Part shown: positions 11,316 to 20,826 of the stretch, in pieces
How the letters are laid out: each line of letters starts with the position of its first letter
Position numbering within the stretch: the first letter of the stretch is position 1
DNA from: Spirogloea muscicola
Lineage: Eukaryota > Streptophyta > Zygnematophyceae > Spirogloeales > Spirogloeaceae
DNA length: 44,885 bases
Assembly: GCA_009602725.1 (NCBI GenBank)
Contig: WELB01000070.1
Coordinates: forward strand, 451,228 to 496,112
Direction: 5' to 3'
Notes under the pieces: model-generated
Told to the model about the DNA's origin: nothing
Seen by the model: the letters and a program-made list of their open reading frames with translations, nothing else
The model's database searches: none
Program-made: the position numbers and the translations under genes

Positions 11316-12539
11316 CCCCCTTAGCCAGCTCATTACCCAGGTAATAGGACATTTGTAAGGCTAGGATTGGCCTCCCTTTTAAAGTTCATGCGCACCGCGC
11401 GCTTTCTCCTGTGGCGCGCCCTTTTCTTTCCCAGCCCCGATACTCTCTGGAAGAGCTCAATTATCTGGCAGAGCTCACTTCCTCTTTCACAAGGGGCGAG
11501 GGCTTTAAAAGCCAGCCCAGAAAAGAGTTGACTAGGTCCACAGGGCCGAAAGGCACCAAGACTACACAGCTATGCAAAATTTACAATGGGAGCTTAGTAA
11601 CCCCTGGTCAGCAGCCGCAAGTCAGAGTAACTTGCAGCTGGCATTGTAATTTGGATGTGGTTTATGAACATGAGAGCCCCCTTGCTGCCGGCTTCGCGAA
11701 TTTATCTTACTTTTTGCGCCATCCGGCCCCTCCAGACCTTGTCCATTCTTTTGGGGCTAGCCTCTCACAGCCACCAGTCAATCTGGAAGCGCTGTTTCTT
11801 TGATGAACACCTCTGTGTGCACCTGGGTGGCTTTTACAGCCGCCCGTCACTGAAGCAGCCGCTTTTCCTCCCCCCTCTTCGTTCATCCTTTTTTGGGCTG
11901 GCTTTTCCAGCCCCTATCCTCAATGGGCGAACCCTTTCTCTCGCCCTCTCCCAATCTGGCCCGCTCTCTCCCTTCCTACTCCCGCTCCCCTCCTTCCCCC
12001 TCGCCTCCTCGCCGCTGCCTCGCTCTCCCCACTTGTCCCAGTCATTTGCACAATCTTTTGCCTGAATTATGTATTGGCTTGAAACTGGCCACCCTTTCAT
12101 TTCATGGACGCTCCGCGCGCCTTCTCTTCCCGCTCTCACGCCCTCATCCGGCCTTCGGCCGGAGTACTTTCTCTGACCTGCGGCAGCTCAACAGGGGTTA
12201 GTGAGTTCCTAGTGGCCAATTGAGTCGCTGTGTGCTTAAGCACATTTCTGGCCCCTTCTGTTCATTATTTTCTTCGGACTGGCCACTCACAGCCATCGCC
12301 CTCTCCTGGAAGAGTCTCTTTCTTCTGCATACTACCGTGGGCTGACCTCTTACAGCCTTACATTAGAAGAGCTGTTTCTTCGGACCTTGTTCATGAAGCG
12401 GCTTTTCTTGTTCCTTTTGGGCTGGCCATTCGATCTGGGCTGGCTTTTCACAGCCTTGCCCCCATTGGGAAGAAAGGGCTCGCCCATTGAGGATTGGGGC
12501 TAGAAAAGCCAGCCCAAAAAAGAATCAACAAAGTACGAG
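11316..12539. repeat. 3' UTR modules, tail relics and hairpins
   Basis: After copy 2 comes its 3' UTR (attggcctcccttttaaagt, catgcgcaccgcgcgc). An inverted module lies at 11490-11570 (gggctttaaaagccagccca). A minus-strand tail end lies near 11590-11640 (cttagtaacccctggtcagc). Plus hairpin modules lie at 11720-11800, 11890-11950 and 12245-12330, a degenerate plus tail end near 12165-12200, and an inverted hairpin at 12490-12530. I see no host gene. Confidence 0.5.
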
Positions 12540-12972
12540 AAGGGGGGCCAGGGGAAGCGCTAAGAACAAACAAGCACAAAAAGATACAAAGCAGCTCCGA
12601 ATCACTCAGTAACTTCTGCTAAGCAGCCTCAGGTCGGAGAAGCTAGGCTCCTAGAAGTGGGTCCCCTGGCCAGAGCCAGAAGGCAGTAGCGAGGGCTCTG
12701 CCGGCACGCAGGTGCAGCGCGCGGGCCATAGACCACTGCAGCGAGACGGCCAAGCGCATACGGTACACCTGCGCTAGCGACCCGGCTGCAGGAAAGTCCA
12801 CCGGCTCCCCATGGAAGCGGCGGACGATGGCGTGGCGGGCGAGCTGGTTGAGCAGCTCGAGCCACCGAGCGCCCAACGCCCCATGCGTGTCGATAGCCAG
12901 CGGGATTGGGAAGGTCTTACTCACTTCGGGCTGGCCTCTCGCAACTTTGCTTCTACAATCTGAGCTGGCCAA
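12540..12972 (-). mobile_element. retroelement 3' end, longest LLSRGY-subfamily copy
   Basis: The minus strand reads IDTHGALGARWLELLNQLAR, then HAIVRRFHGEPVDFPAAGSL, AQVYRMRLAVSLQWSMARAL and HLRAGRALATA, the same order as copy 2 in a diverged version. The frame then breaks, and the 3' UTR follows toward 12540. This copy links the short tails to the fuller copies and shows that they share one parent protein. Confidence 0.6.
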
Positions 12973-15049
12973 TCACAGCCATCTCCCTCTTCTGGAAGAG
13001 TCTCTCACACAGCCACTGCCTTTCATCAGAAGAAAGTGCTCGCCCATTGAGAATAGGGGCTGGAACAACCAGCCCGAAAAAGAATGAACAGAGTACGAGA
13101 AGGGGGCCAGGGGAAGCTGTGCCTGGCTGTCATATTCTCCAGGACTCGCCTTTTGCTCTGAGCTGGCCAATCAACAGCCATCGCCCTATTTCTCTCCTGT
13201 CCGCTCCCGAGGGCTGGCTTCTCACAGCCATCATTGCCCTGCATTGTGGGGGAGCGGAGCCTTCCCTCCCTTTTCGGCACCCGTCGGACCTTGTCATTTG
13301 CTTGTCGGGCCATCTGTTCATAGCCGTCGCCGCCTTTGGGAGAGCCACTTCCATTTCGTTTTCCTTTCCCTACCGCGCTGAGTACCGCCCGCGGCGGGGG
13401 CGCCGGCAGGGGAGGGGCGTGGGGGGGAGGGGCGGCGCTGGGGGAGGGATGAGGTGAAGGGAGGCAGTGGCCCCCACTTCAAGCGGCTGCTGATATTAAA
13501 AAATCGGCTGTCGCCCACTTGGAGGGCGCCGCCACCCCGGCCAGCTGTGCGCCGCGTCGCGACGTTGCGATCGCGCTCCAAAACGTGGCGAGCTCGGAGA
13601 GGAGGGGGCCTGGCCAACCCCCTGGCGCGGGCCCCACCGGGGCTGCCCCCCACGGCCGGCTCTGACGCCGCCAGCTTTCGTTCCTCCAGGAAGAGCCGCT
13701 GCAAACGCGGGGAGGCGGTTCTCTGGGCGGCACAGCACCGCAAAATATCGGGCGCCCCTCCCCCGCGGCACGCGCTCTGCCGCCTCGGCTGGCTTTTCCC
13801 TCCTTCCGCTGTTTCTCACCTGCCGGGCGGAACACTCTTCCAGCAGAAGGCGATGGCTGTGATTGGCCAGCCCAGAACATAGAGTTGGAAAACTGAATCT
13901 CATTTCTTTTCGGACTAATTTTTCACAGCCCTCGCCCCTTCGGAAAAGCTCACTTCTTCTGCTGCTAGATTCTGCCTGAACAATGCATTGGCTTGAATTG
14001 GCCTTCCTTTGATTGCACGCGCTCCACGCTCCTTCTCTCTTCTTCTGGCCTTCTCGGGGCCCTCCATCACTCGATACACGCTCCAACCCTCTGCTGCTCT
14101 GCTCGTCGTCGCTGTGATTGATGATGCGCGCTCCCGCCACGATTTCTCTCGACTGTCCCTGCACTTGCGCCTTAAGCCCCACGGCAGGTGCCAGACTTGC
14201 TGAGCAGGCGTCGACACGATGCATGCGTCGACACAACTCCCGGACGCTGCAGCGCTGGACCTTGAGGGCACGCCAGTGACCACACGGTACTCTGTTCAAT
14301 GTTTTTTGGGCTGGCTTTTCCAGCCCCTATTCTCAAGGGGCGAACACTTTCTCACGTTGCTCCAGAAGGCGAGCATCTGCTCTGAAACCCTTCTGTTGTA
14401 GGTCTTTATAATATGTGCCTTGCTAATGATGACCTTTTCTCCTAGCTCCCTCTAAAGTCAACGCAATTTGCACTCTCCTGTGCTGAACAATGACTGCCTT
14501 GGACCCCTTCCTTCAAGAGAGCACCTTCTAATGCACCACCAGCATGATATGTGAGCAGTTAAGACAATAATTGACTTGCTCAGATAGTTTCATAGAGGTG
14601 AAGCAATTCCGAAGTTGGTCAGCATGCAGCAGCTTCTTTGACATGCTGAGTAGCATCTATAGACCACGTGCTCAGAAGAACACAAGGAATGGACAAGGTC
14701 CGAGGGAGCCTGAGTGCTCTCCCAGTGGGGGCAAGGGCTGTGAAAAGCCAGCCCGAAAAGAATTAACAAAGGGTCGAAGGGGCCAAATGACTGAAGGGCC
14801 TAAAACGCTAAGCAGCTAGGACCGGAGGGGTACTGTGTCCAACTTGCCAGCCGCCAGACCTCCTCAGGCAAGCCTTTATTGAGTGTCTCTTCTGACCGGC
14901 AACTGGCTCTCACCTCTTGTTGGGCTGTGATTGCCGCCTGGCTCGCAGTCACTGCCTCTCGCAAGGGAGGCGAGCCCAGCCCATCGAAGCAGAGTTCGCT
15001 TCTCTTTGCACAACACGCCCTCGGTGCCTTCCTTTCTTTAAGAGAAGAA
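12973..15049. repeat. hairpin modules and GC-rich intergenic DNA
   Basis: Hairpin modules occur at about 12950-13010, 13030-13110 (inverted), 13150-13250, 13845-13880 (inverted), 13900-13950, 14305-14360 and 14715-14790 (inverted). A GC-rich block (about 13370-13800) contains long frames on both strands that I take as compositional. 14400-14700 is plain sequence with nothing recognised. 13975-14040 resembles the retroelement 3' UTR (caatgcattggcttgaattg). Confidence 0.45.
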
Positions 15050-15460
15050 GAAAGTGCTCGTCCATTGAGGATAGGGGCTGGAAAAAGAGAAAGTGCTCGA
15101 AAGTGCTGGAAAAGCCAGCCCAAAAAAGAAAGAACAGAGTACGAGTAGAGGGCCAGGTAAAGCGCTAAGAAAAAGCCGAGAGCCGGCGGTGGTCGCTGCT
15201 CGGTTCCCCGCCTGGCGCGGTGCCCGCCACCTCAGCGCGGCGCGAGCGCCCCCCCTCCGAGGGGCGCCCGCGCCCGACTCCCGGCTTGGGGCGGGCAGGC
15301 CCTCGACGCGGGGGCACACAAAGCACACAAAGAAACAAAGCAGCTACGAATCTCTCAGTAACCCCTGCTAAGCAGCCGCAGATCAGAGATGCTAGGCTCC
15401 TGGAAGTGGGTCCCTGGCCAGAGCCAGAGGCAGCAGCGAGGGCTCTGCCAGCACGAAGGT
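15050..15460 (-). mobile_element. retroelement tail with GC-rich insertion (left arm of inverted pair)
   Basis: The minus-strand tail (ISDL..LLSRGY end near 15350-15365) and its 3' UTR and hairpin (15060-15160) match the plus-strand copy at 15540-15870. A GC-rich block at about 15172-15325 interrupts the UTR between cgctaagaa and acaaagaaacaaagcagc. The right arm lacks this block, so it is an insertion here. Confidence 0.55.
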
Positions 15461-15539
15461 GCAGTGGCTCTCCCAATGGGCACAAGTTTCCCCATTGGGC
15501 TGTGAGCTATGCTTCCCTTCTTCCCGACAATGTGTCGGC

Positions 15540-15870
15540 TTGAAGTGGCTCCTTTTCATTTCGCTGGCGCAAGTGTATCGAATGCGCCTGGCCGTCTCGC
15601 TGCAGAGGGTCCATGGCCCGGGCGCTGCACCTTCGTGCCGGCAGAGCCCTCGCTGCTGCCTCTGGCTCTGGCCAGGGGACCCACTTCCAGGAGCCCAGCA
15701 TCTCTGATCTGCGGCTGCTTAGCAGGGGTTACTGAGTGTCTCGTAGCTGCTTTGTTTCTGTTTCTTAGCGCTTCCCCTGGCCCCCTTCTCGTACTCTGTT
15801 CATTCTTTTTCGGGCTGGTTGTTCCAGCCCCTATTCTCAATGGGCGAGCACTTTCTTCTTTTCATTTCAT
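15540..15870 (+). mobile_element. retroelement tail (right arm of inverted pair)
   Basis: The sequence encodes VYRMRLAVSLQ, then with a 1-nt shift the ARALHLRAGRALAAASGSG-type peptide and SISDLRLLSRGY with a stop at about 15732-15734. The 3' UTR (tgtctcgtagctgctttg, gcgcttcccctggccccc) and hairpin (gggctggttgttccagcccc) follow. It faces the copy at 15050-15460 with roughly 80-100 bp between the matching peptide regions. Confidence 0.6.
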
Positions 15871-16300
15871 GCGCCCCGCGCGCCTTCTCTCTTTCTTTAG
15901 GCACCTTAGTTTAGGTCTCCGTATTATGTAGCCCTGTTTAGTCTGCCCTAGACTCTGCCTGAACAATGTATCGGCTTGAATTGGCCTCCATTTCATTCCA
16001 TGCCCCGCATGAAAAGGGGGGAAAGCGCGCTTTCCCCCCTTTTCGGCACCTGTTGTGGCTCTTTGATTTTTGTCCATTCTTTTTTTTGGCTGGCTTCTAC
16101 CAGCCCCTCTTTTCAGATAGGGTTTACCAGCCCCTATGGGCGAGCTCCTTCCCCTGGCCCCCTTCTCGTACTCTGTTCATTCTTTTTTGGGCTGGCTTTT
16201 CAGCCCTATTTTCAATGGGCGAGCACTTTCTTCTTATTCTCAATGGGCGAGCACTTTCTCCTTCTCTGTGAAGCCAGTCTGAAAGTTTTTGACAAGCTTC
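15871..16300 (+). repeat. 3' UTR module plus tandem hairpins
   Basis: The 3' UTR word set (aacaatgtatcggcttgaat, tggcctccatttcattcc) is at 15959-16010. Hairpins follow at 16085-16110, 16120-16140 and 16185-16215, with the downstream box caatgggcgagcactttct duplicated at 16212-16260. A perfect palindrome lies between them. Confidence 0.5.
16011..16044. repeat. perfect 34-bp palindrome
   Basis: Two 17-bp arms (GAAAAGGGGGGAAAGCG and its exact reverse complement) meet with no spacer. The palindrome starts exactly where the 3' UTR module ends (ttccatgccccgcat). Confidence 0.85.
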
Positions 16301-16559
16301 GAAGGGGCCAAACTACGAAGGGGCCAGGAGCGCCAGCTTTGAGAAAGATCCTGCACCGCCTTGTGCCTTTGTCGTCGGCCTCGTGTCGTCATGCGCGTGC
16401 GATGGGCCGTGGTGAACCAGCTCGTCCAACTTAAGGCGACAATGGTTGGTGACAGAATGAAGCGAGCGCTGCCTTGCTCGGGCACGCGTGGCCGGTCGCG
16501 GATTAGCCACGCAGAGTCTGCGGAAGTAGGGGGAATGGGGCTGGGAAGAATTTGGCGCG

Positions 16560-16997
16560 ACTTAATCTGAGGCCAGCCTGCGGGCCGCCGCTTCGGGGGG
16601 GGGGCGTCACATGACGGCTGACGCGCCCCGGCTCGGTGCGCGACGAGGCGTGGGGGCGGTGTGACGTGAGCGCGGCTCGGGACGCGCCACGCGCCGTTGC
16701 TACGCGACAAGAGGCAGGCTAGGCCGCGCGCCGACGGGCGCCTGCTGCGGCGACCTGGCGGCGGCCGGGCGCACGATGCCCGGCCTCGCGTCGCGACACG
16801 GGGCCGAGACCGCGTCGCGACGCGCCCGTGCTGGCGGCAAGCTTGGTCGCCAGGGCCACTGCGCGCCGAGGGCCAGGCTGTCGCGCCCGGAGTGGGGGGG
16901 CGCGTGGCGGCCAGCGCCAGGGCAGCTGGCCGCTGCCCGCGCCACAAACATTTCCCCCGCGGGCAGGAGGGGGGGAGGGCCGGAGGGGGACGGGGAG
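16560..16997. promoter_or_regulatory. GC-rich upstream region of the 17.3-kb gene
   Basis: The block is very GC- and CpG-rich and contains ACGT-core words (gtgacgtgagc near 16660) of the kind bound by plant bZIP factors. It could be the promoter or 5' UTR of the gene starting at 17300. The long frames through it are read as compositional artefacts. Confidence 0.3.
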
Positions 16998-17120
<123 letters not shown>

Positions 17121-17163
17121 NNNNNNNNNNNNNNNNNNNNNNNNNNNNNNNNNNNNNNNNNNN
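17121..17163. other. assembly gap (43 N)
   Basis: Undetermined bases. Sequence on either side cannot be assumed to be in register. Confidence 0.99.
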
Positions 17164-17299
17164 GCCGCTGAGCCCGCCGCCGCGCCGCCGCCGCCGCCGG
17201 GAACTCCACGGCCTCTGCCGCCGCCGCTGTCCTTCTCGCGGCCTTGCCGGCGGTGCCTTTGCCGCAGCTGCCGCGACAGTGCCCCGAGGCGGGCCCCCG

Positions 17300-17650
17300 A
17301 TGGGCGGGTTCCTGCGGGAGGGCGGCGGCGCTGCCGTGGGGCCGGCGTTGTTCGGCCTCGAGGCGCTGCTGCAGCTGCACACACACCACCAGCACCACGC
17401 CGCCGCCGCCGGCCCCGCCGTCAAGGCTGCGCCGCCGCCCCCCCGGCCGCCCTCGCCCTGCCGCCCCGCCATGCCGGACGCCGTGCCGCAGCAGGAGGAT
17501 GGCGACGAGGTGTGGGATCCGCCGGCCGCCGAGGCCGTCGGTGCTGCCGCTGCTGCCACCGCCAGTGCGAGCGCCATTGCGCCCCCGTGGTTGCCATTCG
17601 CCCTGCCATACGTGTCGAGGCCGATTTCCCAGGCGGCGGCTGCCGGCGGA

Positions 17651-17682
<32 letters not shown>

Positions 17683-20081
17683 AGGAGGAGGCGTCGGTGG
17701 TGGTGGCGACGCCGATGGCGGCGGCGCAGCCAGTGACCTGATGGCCACTTTGGACGCATCGTTCCTGGCCCGGGCTGCCGCCGCCGCCTGCGCCGCCGGC
17801 AACGACTCCGCCGCTGCAGCGGCGACGCATGCCGTGCCTGCCACCTTCCAGCAGCAGATGCCGCTGGCGGTGCCAGAGGCAGGCGGTGCCTCGGTGGCGG
17901 CGGCTAGGGAGGAGAGCATGGACTGGCAGCCGCCGAGCACCGGCGAGGAGGGGGGGGGAGTTGGGACAAGCCAGGCTATGGCCGCTGACGGCGACCTCTA
18001 CGCCTTGTCTGGCGCACTGCTGGGCGCGCGGGCGCTGCCGCTGGCGGCTTTTGCTGCAAGAGGCCTGGATGGCGACAGCGCCGTGTCCGCGCCTGCGATG
18101 GCAATGAGCCCCGACAGCTCGGGCTCCTCGTACTGGGCGCCGCGAGGCTTGCTGGGCGGCGGCTCTGCGGCGCCGCTCGGTCAGTATCTGCAGGAGGCTG
18201 TGGCCGTGTCGCCACTGGCTTTCGGTGCCGGCGAGCTCGTGGACATGGGTGGCTTGGACGACCCTGGCCACAACCACGGCGGCAGCTTTGGGCTCGGGAC
18301 AGCGACCGAGCTGGGGGACTTTGCGCTGCTCGGCGGCGGCAGCGTGCGGGCCGCCGATGTGCTGAGCATGGCTGACCTCGCCAGCTTGGGCCTGGACTTT
18401 GGATGCGGCGGGGATGGCGCCAGTGGCGGTGGCGGCCTGGGCGCTGGCTTTGGCTGCAGCAGTCAAGCGCTGGCATCGGAGTCTGCGCTGGCAGACGACT
18501 CCATGCCATCCATGGCGCACCTGTGGCGGAGCGCCTCGATGCCCGCGACCGTGCTTGGTGGCAGCAGCGGCGGATATCATGACCCTGCTGGCAAGCTCCT
18601 CCTGGCAAGCCTGCGCGCAGCCAGTGGTGGCAGCGAGGGCCTCAGCGGCGACCTCAATGGCGAACTCGCCAGCCACATGTTCAGCCAAATGGCGATTGCT
18701 GCCAGCGGCGGCGCTGGTCAGGACGAAGCCACTGCCGCCGCCGTCGCTGCTGCTGCTGCCGCCTCCACAGCGGCGCGTCCCCTGCGCATGCTGGAGCTGG
18801 GCGGCAGCTATGCTGCACGCGACGCGATGGCCGACCAATTGGGGAGCAGCGCCGCAGCGGTCGTCACAGCGGCTGCCAAGCTGCAGGCGCAGCTTGGGTT
18901 CGCGCCGGGCACCCCAGAGCAGCAGCTACACCAGGCCATGGGCAGCGGCGGCAGCGGCGGTGGCGGCCCGCTGATGCGCCCTGCGCAGCTGCTCATCCCG
19001 GACAACACCGAGCCCGCGGCGCTCCCCTTGGCACCTGGTGCGGTGGCTGCCTCCCTCGCCTCCCTCCTCTCGGCCCTCCTTCCCTACTCCCTTGCCCTCA
19101 ACTACAGGCATGGGGCATGCTTGACCTGAGCGCTGGCCAGGCCACTCCGACTGACTGCGCCGCTCGCGCCCAGCGAATGCAGGCCTCCTGCAACGTGCGT
19201 CGAGCTGCACAGCGCTGGACCGGGCGCTGGACATCCTCGGTGGAGCATCGCCGTCGATGGCCAGTGGCAGCCACTGCGACCTCCGCTTCTTCTCACCGCA
19301 CCCGGCCGAGGCCCGACTGGGTCCTGACCCTGCGGACGTCCGGTTCTACTCGCCGCAGGCCGACTCGTCACGCAAGCGTCGAGCCGAGAAGCAGTGGGCT
19401 GCTGGTAACGAAGCCCCTGGTGGCACTAGTGCGTTGCCACCACCTGGCGCTCGGTCGCCCGCGCACCTGCGCACCATGTCGTCCGCAGACCGGGCCATGG
19501 TCCTGGCCGACGCCCTTGTGCTGCCGAGCAGCGGGCGGTTGCCCAGCCTCCCCCCGCCGGCGCCCGTCTGGCGGTCTCCCGGCGCGCCAACAACAGGCTC
19601 TGCAGATGGCATGGTGCCCTCGCCTGCTGTCAGTGCTGGCGGCTTGTCGCCCCAATCTTCCCCACCGTTGCAGCCTGGGAGCAAGCCGGCAGGACTTTCA
19701 GCACCATCCCCTCGCCGTAGTCGCCAAAGGTCAGCGCAGCGCTCACCGCAGTTTATTTTGGTCATCAACCCCATTGGTTGACCACCAAGTGTCTCGTTTT
19801 TTCACGCGTTGCAGTAGCTCATCAAGCATGCACAAGTGCTCAGATATGAGGAGATGCTTTTAGCGTGTTGGTGTTTAGGAATGCTTGTATGGTGCAGAAT
19901 GTGACGCCCTTCACCTCTTCTTGCTTCCGCTTGCCTGTGCAGCCGCTCGCGCTCCACCTCGCAGCAGCGCACCGGCTATGTGAAGCTCTTGCCGAAGCCA
20001 CCCGAGCCAGCGGCTGCTGCTGCTGCTGCAGTCACTACCCGCACGGGGCCATGTGGCAGCCCTGATAGCCCTGCATCATAA
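17300..20081 (+). CDS. unrecognised Ala/Gly/Ser-rich protein with RS-like tail
   Basis: I propose three exons: 17300-19037, 19213-19729 and 19943-20081. They total 2394 nt, giving 797 aa. The start MGGFLREGGG is the first ATG after the gap, with a weak context, so a 5' exon could be missing. The first exon is low in complexity: a His-rich patch (LHTHHQHH, near residue 30), long Ala runs, and about 15 consecutive Gly near residue 120. Less repetitive stretches include DSMPSMAHLWRSASMPATVL. The second exon has DLRFFSPHP, DVRFYSPQ and a basic SSRKRRAEKQW. The last exon reads RSRSTSQQRTGYVKLLPKPP and ends after SPDSPAS. The 19730-19942 intron is well supported (AAAG|gtcagc, tgcag). The acceptor at 19212 has two alternatives (after 19172-19182) with the same phase. 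Unspliced, the frame stops at 19129. I do not know the family; a nuclear regulator is a guess from composition. Confidence 0.5.
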
Positions 20082-20245
20082 GTCACTGTCGCACGCTTGG
20101 CGACGCATTCCGTGCAGACACTGCAAGCGACTGGCGACCAATGTACTCTACCACTAATTTTCCGCCCCGCTGCAGCACTGTACTGAAGTAGCTACTGGCA
20201 GGCCACAGACCCATAAAGAGGGCAGCTCACCCGTGTTGGTTATAA

Positions 20246-20452
20246 GTGGCATATGCACATTCAGGGCATGGCGACAAATCACAGCCATCATTTGCCACTC
20301 TGCCTTCAACCCTGCCTAAAGCCGGGACGCACGTTCGCCAAGGTCGATGCTGTTACTGCCTTCAAATAATTGCCTGGCCAGAGCAGGCAAGCAAGGTGGA
20401 CACAGCTTTGCACTTGGCAGCCGACTGCCCCCCAGCTGTGAGGGGCCTGTGA
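20246..20452 (+). pseudogene. possible BED-type zinc-finger (hAT transposase) fragment
   Basis: An open stretch without ATG contains RQGRCCYCLQIIAWPEQASK followed by VDTALHLAADCPPAVRGL and a stop. The Cys-x2-Cys ... His-x4-Cys spacing resembles BED fingers at the N-terminus of hAT-type transposases. Downstream (20463-20620) the frame is broken. No transposase core is visible. The flanks 20082-20245 and 20620-20826 show nothing else. Confidence 0.3.
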
Positions 20453-20826
20453 ATAACCCTTGCAAATAAGGTCGCCTTGGTGCGACAGGTTGTCGTCCGT
20501 GTTGGTGCTATCTCAGCATCTGCTTCTGCAATGCTTAGTATCAATGAGCATCTCCTTGACAACGTGCTGCTCCGTGACAAAGCACCCAAACAAGCCCATG
20601 TAGCTTGTATCAAATGGCTGTAGTACTGGCTGCATAAGCTGTTGACTCACTTTTTGCAAAGATATTGCATGTACTATTTACAACGAACACAGATCTTATG
20701 GGGTATGAGAAATTATGTGGCGATAGGGCCACCCACTATGTGCTACAGCCTGCAGACATACATCGCTGCATCTGTCTCGTATGCATGCATCCAGCCCCGG
20801 TGTCAGGCAGCCGGAGCATTAGGCAG

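Noticed and set aside
13318-14299. Minus-strand frames of up to 267 codons
   Set aside because: They pass through GC-rich DNA and hairpin modules and show no family motif.
19117-19863. Open frame of 248 codons overlapping exon 2 of the 17.3-kb gene
   Set aside because: Its translation is Arg/Ser/Pro-rich without structure, while the overlapping frame joins in phase to both neighbouring exons and to a clean stop.
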